The notes below the pieces were generated by a model. It was not told the origin of the DNA, searched no databases, and saw nothing but the letters and a program-made list of their open reading frames with translations. From Bacillota bacterium (lineage in GTDB: Bacteria > Bacillota > Clostridia > Christensenellales > Pumilibacteraceae): a stretch of 64,000 nucleotides of DNA. Below, one piece after another: positions 54,121 through 62,621 of this stretch. The stretch covers positions 27,682-91,681 of the forward strand of contig WRGC01000002.1 in assembly GCA_009787385.1 (NCBI GenBank). The letters run 5' to 3'. Within the stretch, counting starts at the first letter, position 1, and each line of letters opens with the position of its first letter. A program made the translations under genes and the position numbers.

Positions 54121-54429
54121 ATGGATATAAATTCTATCTTACCATTATTATTAAAAAACAAACAAAACAGTGACAACCCCAAAACTGACGAACAATCAAG
54201 CACTGACCAAATGCAACTCATCAATAATATATTGAGTGGCAATGCTGATCAATCTACTATTGTAAGTGCGTTAGCATCCAAAAGTGGCAATCCACAACTA
54301 GCCCAAACGCTAAGTATGGCACAAAATCTAAAAAGCAATAGCAAAAAAGCTAATGCACAAGGACTAAAAGCAATAAAACCATTTGTCAACAATGACATTA
54401 TGGGTAAATTGACCAAATACTTTAGCTAA
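54121..54429 (+). CDS. Hypothetical protein, 102 aa
   Basis: Not recognised. It begins MDINSILPLLLKNKQ, then has a Ser/Asp/Gln linker and two helices (STIVSALASKSGNPQLAQTL; ...NAQGLKAIKPFVNNDIMGK). The frame opens earlier, but the natural start is the ATG at 54121, 67 nt from the divergent 86-aa gene. A TATATT lies 7 nt before the ATG, so it may be leaderless, although the -35 is unclear. Confidence 0.5.
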   Translation: MDINSILPLLLKNKQNSDNPKTDEQSSTDQMQLINNILSGNADQSTIVSALASKSGNPQLAQTLSMAQNLKSNSKKANAQGLKAIKPFVNNDIMGKLTKYFS

Positions 54430-54507
54430 ATATACGCCAAGTTTAATAAATATATGTTTATAAATAATTAATAATCAAGACATAATTAACAATTTTATGT
54501 CAATTGC

Positions 54508-54536
54508 TTTACAATAACTTTAAAAATGATTATAAT
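54508..54536 (+). promoter_or_regulatory. Promoter of the 917-aa protein, near-leaderless
   Basis: -35 TTTACA (54508-54513), 17-nt spacer, -10 TATAAT (54531-54536), 9 nt to the ATG. Confidence 0.65.
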
Positions 54537-54545
54537 TTGACATAT

Positions 54546-57299
54546 ATGTTACGCAAAATTTTGTTATCCGTTTGTGTTTTTGTCACAGTTTTGGCTATGC
54601 CTTTGATTGCCAAAACTGCTTTGGCATCTCCTTTTGATAAGGCTGAAGACTATCAGTATCAATACATAGCACCTAGCAACTTTAGGCACTTTGTATATCC
54701 TGTTTCAATATCTACAACTGTAGGTAGAATTACACCCGACTTGATTGTAGCTGACGAAATAGATGGTCAAACTCAAATAACTAGATTTGATAATGTAGAA
54801 ACAATAGGACAGTATGACAGTAAAGCTAGTATTGTTGCCACTCTTGACTACACTGTAGACGAAATTGCTGTAGCACAAAGTCCTAGTAGTGAGTATCTAT
54901 TATCATTGAGTGAGAATACTTTGCGTATCTCAAACATGGCAAATGGCAACTTGGGGACTCCTAGAATTTATGAAAATATAATTGCATTTGATGCTTTTGA
55001 AGATAGTGTATACGCATTAAGACTCAACTCTAGTGGTGTATATTCTATAGTGCAAATACTATATTCTAATTTTGCTACCAACACTGTCAATGTTCCATCA
55101 CAAAATAGCAAACTATCTCAATTGGTAATAGCAAGCAATCCCCGTCCAGAAAATCTAGACAACTTAGAATACTTTGTAGTACAAAGTGCAACAAAAATTT
55201 ATTACAATATTCGCAAAGTAGAAAATGGTCAATTTTTAGAACAAAGCTTTGGTACTGACGCTGTTCCAATTACACACTTGACATTATCCAACAATATTCT
55301 GTTTTATGCTGACATATACGAACTCAACAAAATAGACTTAGAAAACAACACAACTCAAGAACGAATATTTAAAGTAGTATTGTCTGCTCAACTAGTTGGT
55401 GACAATGTATACTTTATACAACAAGATAGCTCTGCAGGATGGGAAGGAAGTAGACAACTAAAGTCCATTAGTATTTCAACATTTGATGAAGCTACCCCAA
55501 AAATACTATTAGAAAGTCGTTCCAATCAAAAACATTTCTTTGATGCACCAACATCTACAACTTCTAGACAAGGTAAAGTTTTTGTAGCTGATAGCAACAA
55601 CAATAGAATTGCTATACTAGACGATAATACAACTACTTATATAGAGGTTACTGCAAATATTATATCATTGGCAGTAAGTAGACTAGATACTGTCTATGCT
55701 TTGACCCAAACCAAAAATGGTAGCTCTATCTATATATACTCCACTACTACAAAAGAGCTAATAAATACAATAAATACTACAGAAAGATTGTCACAAATAT
55801 CAATAGATGCCGTAGACAACTTGTATGCTTATAGCAACTCTCAGCTATATTGCCTACAAAACAACAAATTGATAGAATTAATTAGTTATGCCAATCCTAT
55901 ATATAGTATTGCAGTAGCACCTGACCAGATTGGAATATATGCACTATATGGCAACAGTGTTGCATATACTATATCATTGTCTAATATAGACAATACAAAC
56001 ATTGAGCATATATCTATTGGAACAAAACGCCCATCTAGCTTTAGTGTAGACTTCAATCAAAATGTATTTGTATTGTACAATGGTGGCGAAATTGTCAAAT
56101 ATGACAAACAAAGTGTAGCATCTACTGATATAACCATACCAATTGTGTATAGTGGCAGTGACACAAGCATTGCAATATCTATGTCCAATATAGTGACAGC
56201 TACAGGACAACAAATAAATGTAGGTGATTTGCTAATTTCACACAAGAACAGCAATGCACTTATTGGGATAAACAAAGATTGGGCAACTGTAGAAATCCCC
56301 GATTGGGACAACTATACTCACCCCGACTATACTAGCAATGGTGCAGATTCTTATGTACCCAATCCTGTGATTCGCACAGTCAAAGCAACAACAACATTAT
56401 TTGATTATCCTACAGAGATGATGTCAAGTGGAATAACTATAGACGAAAATAGTCGTATTATTCTTATAGACGAACAACCAAATGGCAATGATGTGTACAG
56501 TTTTATCATGTTGGACCAAGTCAAAATGGGGACATACGACAAGCCTGTAGTAGGATATATCTTACAAAATCTTTTGACTATTGCAAAAAATGACGAGTAC
56601 CAGGCTCCGCTCACTAGTACAGCTAGTATTGTAGGAAGCACCCCACTGTATAGATATCCATCTATGCTAGCAACTCCACTTGTAGACAGTGGATTTAAGT
56701 TGCAAGATGGCAATGAGGTAATATTGCTCAACTTTAGTAGCTATACAGTACAAGGTATCACTTGGGCTAGATTGCAGTACTATAGTTCTATATACAATGT
56801 GACATATACTGGTTTTGTACCAAACCATTTTCTAAATATGTCCAATTACTTTAGACCTGGTAGTCAACGCATACCAAGGGCAAATGCTACTGTCAATGGT
56901 GAAGATGTAAGTGCAATAATACCATTCTTATCGGGAAAAGATACAATACCTTATACTATAGAAATACCAGCAGGTACAAGAGTGAGAGTAGTGGGCTCAT
57001 TCAACCCCAACTCTAGTATGACTACTGTAGAATTTTATGATAGCACACTCAATGGTGTATTTACTGCAGATATTCCTACAAGTAGCATATTATTTGACAA
57101 CATTACCATAACACAAATTGTAGCATTTATCATCGGTATTTTCTTAGTACTTATGTCAATAGTGGGGTATGTATTTTACAAATCTATAAAACACAAGGCA
57201 ATGTTGGCTCAAGTCCAAGAGCAACCACAACAATCAAGTTTGGTATTAGACAATGTAGTATTACCCTTAGATTTAGATGATATACCGCTAGTAGAATAG
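54546..57299 (+). CDS. Large exported propeller-like protein with C-terminal membrane anchor
   Basis: A 917-residue protein. Residues 1-27 are a signal peptide ending TALA-SP. From about 40 to 600 there are repeated strand units of the type VYALxxxxxSIYxxS, VFVADSNNNRIAILDDN and LYAYSNSQLYCL, as in NHL/beta-propellers. At 680-780 an SH3-like segment (VILLNFSSYTVQGITWARLQYY) appears. One membrane helix (about 863-885) and an acidic ~30-residue cytoplasmic tail follow. No enzyme motif is recognised. It is likely an envelope sensor or scaffold. No Shine-Dalgarno; the ATG at 54546 is 9 nt from the -10. Confidence 0.7.
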   Translation: MLRKILLSVCVFVTVLAMPLIAKTALASPFDKAEDYQYQYIAPSNFRHFVYPVSISTTVGRITPDLIVADEIDGQTQITRFDNVETIGQYDSKASIVATLDYTVDEIAVAQSPSSEYLLSLSENTLRISNMANGNLGTPRIYENIIAFDAFEDSVYALRLNSSGVYSIVQILYSNFATNTVNVPSQNSKLSQLVIASNPRPENLDNLEYFVVQSATKIYYNIRKVENGQFLEQSFGTDAVPITHLTLSNNILFYADIYELNKIDLENNTTQERIFKVVLSAQLVGDNVYFIQQDSSAGWEGSRQLKSISISTFDEATPKILLESRSNQKHFFDAPTSTTSRQGKVFVADSNNNRIAILDDNTTTYIEVTANIISLAVSRLDTVYALTQTKNGSSIYIYSTTTKELINTINTTERLSQISIDAVDNLYAYSNSQLYCLQNNKLIELISYANPIYSIAVAPDQIGIYALYGNSVAYTISLSNIDNTNIEHISIGTKRPSSFSVDFNQNVFVLYNGGEIVKYDKQSVASTDITIPIVYSGSDTSIAISMSNIVTATGQQINVGDLLISHKNSNALIGINKDWATVEIPDWDNYTHPDYTSNGADSYVPNPVIRTVKATTTLFDYPTEMMSSGITIDENSRIILIDEQPNGNDVYSFIMLDQVKMGTYDKPVVGYILQNLLTIAKNDEYQAPLTSTASIVGSTPLYRYPSMLATPLVDSGFKLQDGNEVILLNFSSYTVQGITWARLQYYSSIYNVTYTGFVPNHFLNMSNYFRPGSQRIPRANATVNGEDVSAIIPFLSGKDTIPYTIEIPAGTRVRVVGSFNPNSSMTTVEFYDSTLNGVFTADIPTSSILFDNITITQIVAFIIGIFLVLMSIVGYVFYKSIKHKAMLAQVQEQPQQSSLVLDNVVLPLDLDDIPLVE

Positions 57300-57393
57300 A
57301 AATTTAAATTGCACTCTTTGTCAAATGTTGTTGATATAGCAAATTTTAATATAATAAAAATAGAGTCAAACATTGCCTTGCTTATAAAAATAT

Positions 57394-57422
57394 TTGCATA
57401 ACAAACTATTCTATGATACAAT
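57394..57422 (+). promoter_or_regulatory. Promoter of the 88-aa membrane protein
   Basis: -35 TTGCAT (57394-57399), 17-nt spacer, -10 TACAAT (57417-57422); start about 15 nt before the ribosome-binding site region. Confidence 0.55.
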
Positions 57423-57444
57423 AAATATTGTAAGGAGAATTATT

Positions 57445-57711
57445 ATGAACTCAAACAATTCAAGTAGTTTATTTCAAGCAGCTGGGATTATTGCTCTAAT
57501 ATTTGGTATAATATCTGCAATTTTATTAGTAGGAATCCCAGTAATAATTGGCGGAACAAAATTTTTGAAGTATGCAAAATATTCTAATGAAGAGTGTCAA
57601 CGAGAAATTGGTTCTATACTAGGGTGGTCAATTGTTCTTCTCATTTTTTCAATAATACCGGGGGTTTTGGCTATTGTTGGATATGCAACTTTACCCAAAA
57701 CAACTAATTAA
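57445..57711 (+). CDS. Small two-helix membrane protein, 88 aa
   Basis: Two membrane helices (about 12-33 and 58-80) around a short soluble loop (KFLKYAKYSNEECQREIG). It resembles small DUF4064-like proteins, but I am not certain. AAGGAG lies 8 nt before the ATG at 57445. It is a single gene with its own promoter and terminator. Confidence 0.6.
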   Translation: MNSNNSSSLFQAAGIIALIFGIISAILLVGIPVIIGGTKFLKYAKYSNEECQREIGSILGWSIVLLIFSIIPGVLAIVGYATLPKTTN

Positions 57712-57733
57712 TTCCAACATTAACAATCAATAC

Positions 57734-57780
57734 AAAAAGACTGTATTGTGGTTTTTCAAAAATCACAATACAGTCTTTTT
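57734..57780. terminator. Shared terminator of the 88-aa gene and sigK
   Basis: Perfect 17-bp stem AAAAAGACTGTATTGTG with T-runs on both strands between convergent genes. Confidence 0.8.
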
Positions 57781-57803
57781 GTAGTCATTTATTAATCTCT
57801 CAC

Positions 57804-58499
57804 TCACCAACTATATACCCCTGCGTCCTTAAGTTTCTTGATTGATTTTTTTTCTATGCGTGATACATAACTCCTACATATATCCAACTTGCTTGCTATT
57901 TCTATTTGTGTCAATGGCTTGTCACCTGTCAGTCCATATCTCATTATTATTATCTGCTTTTCCCTTTCTGTCAATACTTTAAACATATCCATCAATACAC
58001 CCTCATACAACACTTTCTTTTCTACTTCATTAGTAATACTTTCTTTTTTGTCTGGCAAAATATCCATTCGTGCCACTTCATTGCCATCTTTATCTATACA
58101 AATTGTTTCAAAAAGTGAGACTGTTTGCTTGTGTTTTTTGTTGCTTCTCAAACTCATGAGTATCTCATTGTCTATACATCTAGCTGCATAAGTAGCTAGT
58201 GTAGTAGCCTTGTCATATTTAAAAGAATTTATAGCCTTGATAAGCCCTATTGTACCTATAGAAATTAGATCTTCTACTTCTATACCACTGTATGTATATT
58301 TGCGTACTACATGAGCAACTAGACGCAAATTGTGTTCTATCAATATATTTTTAGCACTTTGATCTCCTTGCATATATTTTTCAATATACATGCGTTCGTC
58401 AGCTAGTGTCAAAGGCTTGGGAAAAGAACCCTTGGTGTTGACATATCCAACAAAGAAAAAAACCTTGCTAATAAATACAAAAAAACTCTCAAATATCAT
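57804..58499 (-). CDS. sigK: RNA polymerase sporulation sigma factor, sigma-K type
   Basis: A 231-residue sporulation sigma factor. The first ~20 residues are hydrophobic (MIFESFFVFISKVFFFVGYV), like the pro-sequence removed from pro-sigma-K. GSFPKPLTLADERMYIEKYM and LIEHNLRLVAHVVRKY, EDLISIGTIGLIKAINSF and TYAARCIDNEILMSLR form region 2, and a helix-turn-helix (IASKLDICRSYVSRIEKK) forms region 4. It would direct late mother-cell genes in spore formation. The gene is unbroken, with no skin-like insertion. GGGGG lies 6 nt before the ATG. Sigma-E is the alternative. Confidence 0.85.
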   Translation of the reverse strand: MIFESFFVFISKVFFFVGYVNTKGSFPKPLTLADERMYIEKYMQGDQSAKNILIEHNLRLVAHVVRKYTYSGIEVEDLISIGTIGLIKAINSFKYDKATTLATYAARCIDNEILMSLRSNKKHKQTVSLFETICIDKDGNEVARMDILPDKKESITNEVEKKVLYEGVLMDMFKVLTEREKQIIIMRYGLTGDKPLTQIEIASKLDICRSYVSRIEKKSIKKLKDAGVYSW

Positions 58500-58803
58500 A
58501 TCAAGCCCCCAAAACTAATAGTGATAAAAAGTCTATTGACAACTAGCACACCATTTGTTTTGGATACTAGCATACAACAATCTAAAGCAAGTTGTTGTAT
58601 TGCAACTAACTAATAGACTATCCCTTTTATACTACTATATGTTGATGACTACACAAAGTTGATTTGTTTTATCAAAAAAGGACAAGTATTTCTTATGTAA
58701 AATCAATTCAACTATCTATTATATTCAATGTTATTTTATATCCTTTTCAAGATTTATGCATAAGAATATATTGTAAATACTACTATTTGTATGATTAAGC
58801 ATA
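58500..58803. other. Non-coding region upstream of sigK
   Basis: 304 nt, AT-rich. It holds one inverted repeat (ATACAACAA/TTGTTGTAT, 58572-58600). I cannot identify the sigK promoter; no good sigma-A or sigma-E pattern is obvious. Confidence 0.4.
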
Positions 58804-59199
58804 CTACTTTCTACCCATATTTGCACATATCACACCACTAGCCAATCCAAAGACACCACCTAATGCAATATCATTGACTAGATTCATACCAACTTCAAAA
58901 GTTTGGTCTAATGCCGAAAACAACAAAAATGCCACAATAATAAACAATACTCCAACAAAAAATCCCTTAACCCAACCATTGCTAGTCCCCCTAATTCCAA
59001 TTAAACACCCAACAAAAATACTAACACCCTTTATTACTTGATTGATAATTGCAGCCATATCAGTAGAAACTTCAAAAAACCAAACCAAAAGACCAAACCC
59101 CAATACCAATGCCAAAGCAACAACCAATGCAAATAGCACCCCTCTTAGTACTCCAATTATACTACTGCTACTATCTCTTACACTTGACTGTGTAGTCAT
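58804..59199 (-). CDS. TIGR04086-like (YrzE) membrane protein
   Basis: A 131-residue protein with four membrane helices (17-44, 50-70, 76-97, 107-127). The layout and the GxxxGxxxxxxGWVKGFFVGVLFIIV stretch fit TIGR04086, small membrane proteins of Bacillota often near yajC/secDF. Their function is unknown. AAGGAG lies 7 nt before the ATG at 59199. Confidence 0.65.
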   Translation of the reverse strand: MTTQSSVRDSSSSIIGVLRGVLFALVVALALVLGFGLLVWFFEVSTDMAAIINQVIKGVSIFVGCLIGIRGTSNGWVKGFFVGVLFIIVAFLLFSALDQTFEVGMNLVNDIALGGVFGLASGVICANMGRK

Positions 59200-59292
59200 A
59201 TAATTACTCCTTATTTAAAAACTGTACAAGCATGTATATGTTGTTTTTTTGTAAGTTAGAACTACATTTACTACACAATATCAATTTGCTAT

Positions 59293-59472
59293 AGATAGTA
59301 CAAATGATGAAAAGAAGAAACACACAAATAAAAATCAACCTTAAAGCGTTCATGGGTTTGGGTTGATTCGCCCCCAATGCTTTTTTGGTTCTTTTTTGGC
59401 GTCAAAAAAGAATAACGATGGTTTTGTTGATTGTTTTTATCTTATTGTTAATAACTGCTAGTTGTATACTCT
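59293..59472 (+). repeat. Dispersed MITE-like repeat, copy 16 (orientation A)
   Basis: Near-full copy with weakened left end (GATAGTACAAATG) and shortened G/C stem; right end CTAGTTGTATACTCT intact. Confidence 0.82.
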
Positions 59473-59507
59473 ATTTCTATAATTTGTAAGCAAACAAACA
59501 AAATAAT

Positions 59508-59536
59508 TTGACAATACTGTAAAAATATACTATAAT
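59508..59536 (+). promoter_or_regulatory. Promoter of the PadR-TM gene, near-leaderless
   Basis: -35 TTGACA (59508-59513), 17-nt spacer, -10 TATAAT (59531-59536): full consensus, 10 nt to the ATG, no Shine-Dalgarno. Confidence 0.75.
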
Positions 59537-59546
59537 ATAATTTATA

Positions 59547-61442
59547 ATGGCATCTAGTATACAAAATTCTCTCTTAAAGGAGAGTGTAAATGCAGTTGTA
59601 CTCAAATCACTCAATGAAGGTGACAAAGAGAGTCAGGACATAGCAAAAGAGCTTGAACAGCGTTCGTCAGGGCAATTCAAGCTCAAAGTACAATCTCTCA
59701 ATAGTGTTTTGCAAAAACTAGAAAAAGAGGGACAAGTCAAATCATATCTAGATGCACCAATAGGAAAATCCAAAAAGGAACGCAAACTATACTCAATTAC
59801 AGAAACTGGCAAACAAACATACACAAGACAAGTTATAGAGTATGAATATTCTAGGTCTATAGCTGACAAGCTTCTTAGCTCTCAAAAGTTGGACTTAGAA
59901 TTAATCCCACCTCTAGCTCCCGCTCCACCCAAAGCTCGCCGACACACAATATCCAAACCACGCCAACCAATAGACTACCTGACGGCACACAATATCAACC
60001 CTATAGACAACACACAAACTCAAAAAATGCAAGAATTGCAATATGCTTCTTATATTGCTAATTCTAATACTGTTGACATTGACAATAATACAAACAACGA
60101 CTTGTTTATTAGAAATGAAATCAACAACTCAATTCAAAAAGAATTTGTAAATACACCAACAACTGACCATGTTCAACAAAAGTTTGATACTAATCCAAAT
60201 GACATATACCCAACAATTGAAAATATTCAACAATCTCAACAAGACTTAAATCAAACCAACGAAAGTATATATAGCAGGCAGGTTGATACAGATATACAAG
60301 ATATTGTTGAACCATCAATAGTAGATGCGAATTCAATTCCATTAAACATACAAGCAATACTACAAGATATAGAGAATATTGCAATCACCCAAACTCAATC
60401 AATTGACACTCAAACACAACATGAAGACTCCATAAATGCCGAACAATTAGTAGATACCGTACTCAAACACAGTATGGTACATACAGAAATTGCCGACCAA
60501 TATCAATCAGGCAATGCCCCACAGTTTGAATACAAACTAGACCCAAACAAACCACTAGAAGAAACTAGTGATATTGTAGACCGCAAATATCAAGAGTGGT
60601 TGCGTGAATTGATTGTAGAACCTGAGTATGATATTCAATCAACAGTGCAAGATAGAATACAAAACATAAATTCGTATCAAACTCAAGAATATTATTCTAC
60701 CAATACCACAAATAGCGACACATCAAATTACACATTTGTAGACAGTAATGATACCCCTATTCCCAACAATCAAGTATGGAAAGAGCAAACTCTAGATGAC
60801 TTCAACACTCCCCTACACACAACAAATACGCAAGAAAGCAATTTGTCAAAAGCTATAGATGTTGCAACCAAATTGCAATTAGAGCAACAAAACAATCAAA
60901 AAAAATATAGCAACTTGCTTCAAAGTGTTCAACAATTAGATAAGGGCATATCCGTACGCCCCCACAATCAACTTCAAGTCAAAGAATATAAATACAAAAA
61001 TTATTTTTTCAAAAACAAGTTGATGGAGCGACACTTTTCATTACTATTTTTAATAATATTGATAGAAGTTGCTTTGACATTTGCAATAGTCAACCTAAGT
61101 ATGAGTAGCACTCAAAACAACGCTGTATTGTACTATATAGGTGCTTTGATAATGGGCGGAGCTTTGCCTGTATATGCCGCAATATCAAAGCACAATCAAC
61201 CCAATAGACAAAAAAGATATACAGGCACTTTCAAACTCTCAATGATATATAGGATAGCAATATTTGTTCAACTATCTGCAATAACTATTCTAGTCAATAT
61301 GGCTTTTGGAATGTCAACCAATACCTTTAATGACTTTGCAGTCAGTACAATCCTCCCCATAATTCTTGCAACCAATATACCATTGAGTGGACTTATATTC
61401 AATTTTTTATTCAATTCTCACAAGTACGCTATTTATGAATAA
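59547..61442 (+). CDS. Membrane-tethered PadR-like winged-helix protein
   Basis: A 631-residue protein. Residues 1-105 form a PadR-type winged helix: AVVLKSLNEGDKESQDIAKE, SLNSVLQKLEKEGQVKSYL, then KKERKLYSITETGKQ. Residues ~110-480 are a low-complexity linker rich in Gln, Asn, Thr and Asp. Residues 490-631 contain four membrane helices (LLFLIILIEVALTFAIVN; VLYYIGALIMGGALPVYAA; and two more) joined by basic loops. So the DNA-binding head would be tethered to the membrane by a ~370-residue disordered arm. Consensus promoter, near-leaderless. Confidence 0.8.
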   Translation: MASSIQNSLLKESVNAVVLKSLNEGDKESQDIAKELEQRSSGQFKLKVQSLNSVLQKLEKEGQVKSYLDAPIGKSKKERKLYSITETGKQTYTRQVIEYEYSRSIADKLLSSQKLDLELIPPLAPAPPKARRHTISKPRQPIDYLTAHNINPIDNTQTQKMQELQYASYIANSNTVDIDNNTNNDLFIRNEINNSIQKEFVNTPTTDHVQQKFDTNPNDIYPTIENIQQSQQDLNQTNESIYSRQVDTDIQDIVEPSIVDANSIPLNIQAILQDIENIAITQTQSIDTQTQHEDSINAEQLVDTVLKHSMVHTEIADQYQSGNAPQFEYKLDPNKPLEETSDIVDRKYQEWLRELIVEPEYDIQSTVQDRIQNINSYQTQEYYSTNTTNSDTSNYTFVDSNDTPIPNNQVWKEQTLDDFNTPLHTTNTQESNLSKAIDVATKLQLEQQNNQKKYSNLLQSVQQLDKGISVRPHNQLQVKEYKYKNYFFKNKLMERHFSLLFLIILIEVALTFAIVNLSMSSTQNNAVLYYIGALIMGGALPVYAAISKHNQPNRQKRYTGTFKLSMIYRIAIFVQLSAITILVNMAFGMSTNTFNDFAVSTILPIILATNIPLSGLIFNFLFNSHKYAIYE

Positions 61443-61457
61443 CTTACACTTTAAAAC

Positions 61458-61495
61458 AATATCCCCATCACATAAATTATGTGATGGGGATATTG
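61458..61495 (+). terminator. Hairpin after the PadR-TM gene
   Basis: AATATCCCCATCACATAA paired with its complement, 15 nt past the stop. There is little T-run, so termination is uncertain. Confidence 0.5.
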
Positions 61496-61539
61496 CTTGG
61501 TATAATTCGATGCAACTTGACTATACAATATTTTTATTA

Positions 61540-61890
61540 TCAATTAATATTATCCAATCTTTTCAACTTCTCTTCTAACTCTTCATATTTTTGTTTTAAG
61601 TATTGATATTCTTTATCTACACTCTCTTTCATTATTTTTATTTTTTTGTTATTGAATATCACCATACCACCCACATTCAATATTACCATCAAAAGAAAAA
61701 TGGATATATGTACTATATCGCTACTATCAAATACATCTCTATTAACAAGTCTTGCAAAAATATAAACAACTACAACCAACGAAAAAATTATTGAAAGAAT
61801 CCTATCAATATTATACATATAAGTCAAATAATCTGTAGAATTTTTTTTGTTTTGTTTAACAATTTCAATACCATCATCTATATTATTCAT
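61540..61890 (-). CDS. Small membrane/coiled-coil protein, 116 aa
   Basis: Two membrane helices (about 30-50 and 60-80) followed by a C-terminal coiled coil (KIMKESVDKEYQYLKQKYEE and on to the end). Not recognised. No Shine-Dalgarno; a near-consensus promoter ends 6 nt before the ATG at 61890, so it is predicted leaderless. Confidence 0.6.
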   Translation of the reverse strand: MNNIDDGIEIVKQNKKNSTDYLTYMYNIDRILSIIFSLVVVVYIFARLVNRDVFDSSDIVHISIFLLMVILNVGGMVIFNNKKIKIMKESVDKEYQYLKQKYEELEEKLKRLDNIN

Positions 61891-61896
61891 ATCTTC

Positions 61897-61925
61897 AATA
61901 TACTATCTTTAGATATTTTTGTCAA
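61897..61925 (-). promoter_or_regulatory. Promoter of the 116-aa gene, leaderless type
   Basis: -35 TTGACA (61920-61925), 17-nt spacer, -10 TATATT (61897-61902), 6 nt to the ATG. Confidence 0.7.
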
Positions 61926-61962
61926 TGTTTTACTCTTATTTTTATATACATTGTATACAAAT

Positions 61963-62130
61963 GAGTGTACAAATAGAATTATTAAGATAGAAAGAATCAA
62001 CCTTAAAGCGGTCGTGATATTCCGCAACACCACAATAACTTTTTTGATTCTTTTTTGGCGTCAAAAAGAATAATATTGATTTTGCTGATTGTTTGTACCA
62101 TATTGTTAATAATAGCTAGTTGTACACTCT
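61963..62130 (+). repeat. Dispersed MITE-like repeat, copy 17 (orientation A)
   Basis: Both ends are near perfect (GAGTGTACAAATAGA, CTAGTTGTACACTC) but the G-rich arm is lost and the middle shortened. Confidence 0.82.
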
Positions 62131-62225
62131 TGTATATGATTAGCTACGATATTATTGCTACTACAACCAAAGAAGCTAGGTATATACCTAGCTTCTTAAA
62201 GTTTTTCTCAATATATATTTTAAAT

Positions 62226-62513
62226 TTAAAGTATATATTGCCATACAACTATCAATACAATTGCAACTATCGCACAAGTCATAACAGTAGACAATACTCC
62301 TACAATCACCTGTTTTTGACTAAACCTGTCTGGATATTTTCTTTGAGTTGTAAACCACATAAAAATCACAAAACTCATTATAGTCAAAGTAAATAATATT
62401 ATACTAATAGGATGAACAAAACTAAGCTCCATATTTGCTCTAACAATAGGTTGAGCAATAAGAAATATAATACAACACAAAAGACTTATTATTTGATATT
62501 TTTTATATTTCAT
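62226..62513 (-). CDS. Small membrane protein, 95 aa
   Basis: Three membrane helices (about 7-25, 33-53, 70-92) with a short basic loop (TTQRKYPDRFSQKQ). Not recognised. No Shine-Dalgarno; the -10 at 62524-62529 is 10 nt from the ATG. Confidence 0.55.
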   Translation of the reverse strand: MKYKKYQIISLLCCIIFLIAQPIVRANMELSFVHPISIILFTLTIMSFVIFMWFTTQRKYPDRFSQKQVIVGVLSTVMTCAIVAIVLIVVWQYIL

Positions 62514-62523
62514 GATAAATTTT

Positions 62524-62551
62524 ATTATACATTAAGAGTATAGTCAGGCAA
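62524..62551 (-). promoter_or_regulatory. Promoter of the 95-aa gene, near-leaderless
   Basis: -35 TTGCCT (62546-62551), 16-nt spacer, -10 TATAAT (62524-62529), 10 nt to the ATG. Confidence 0.5.
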
Positions 62552-62621
62552 CCACCAAGCATTTGTAATTATTATCCCTATTTACAATTTAAACAATAAA
62601 TGATATTATTTTACAATTATA

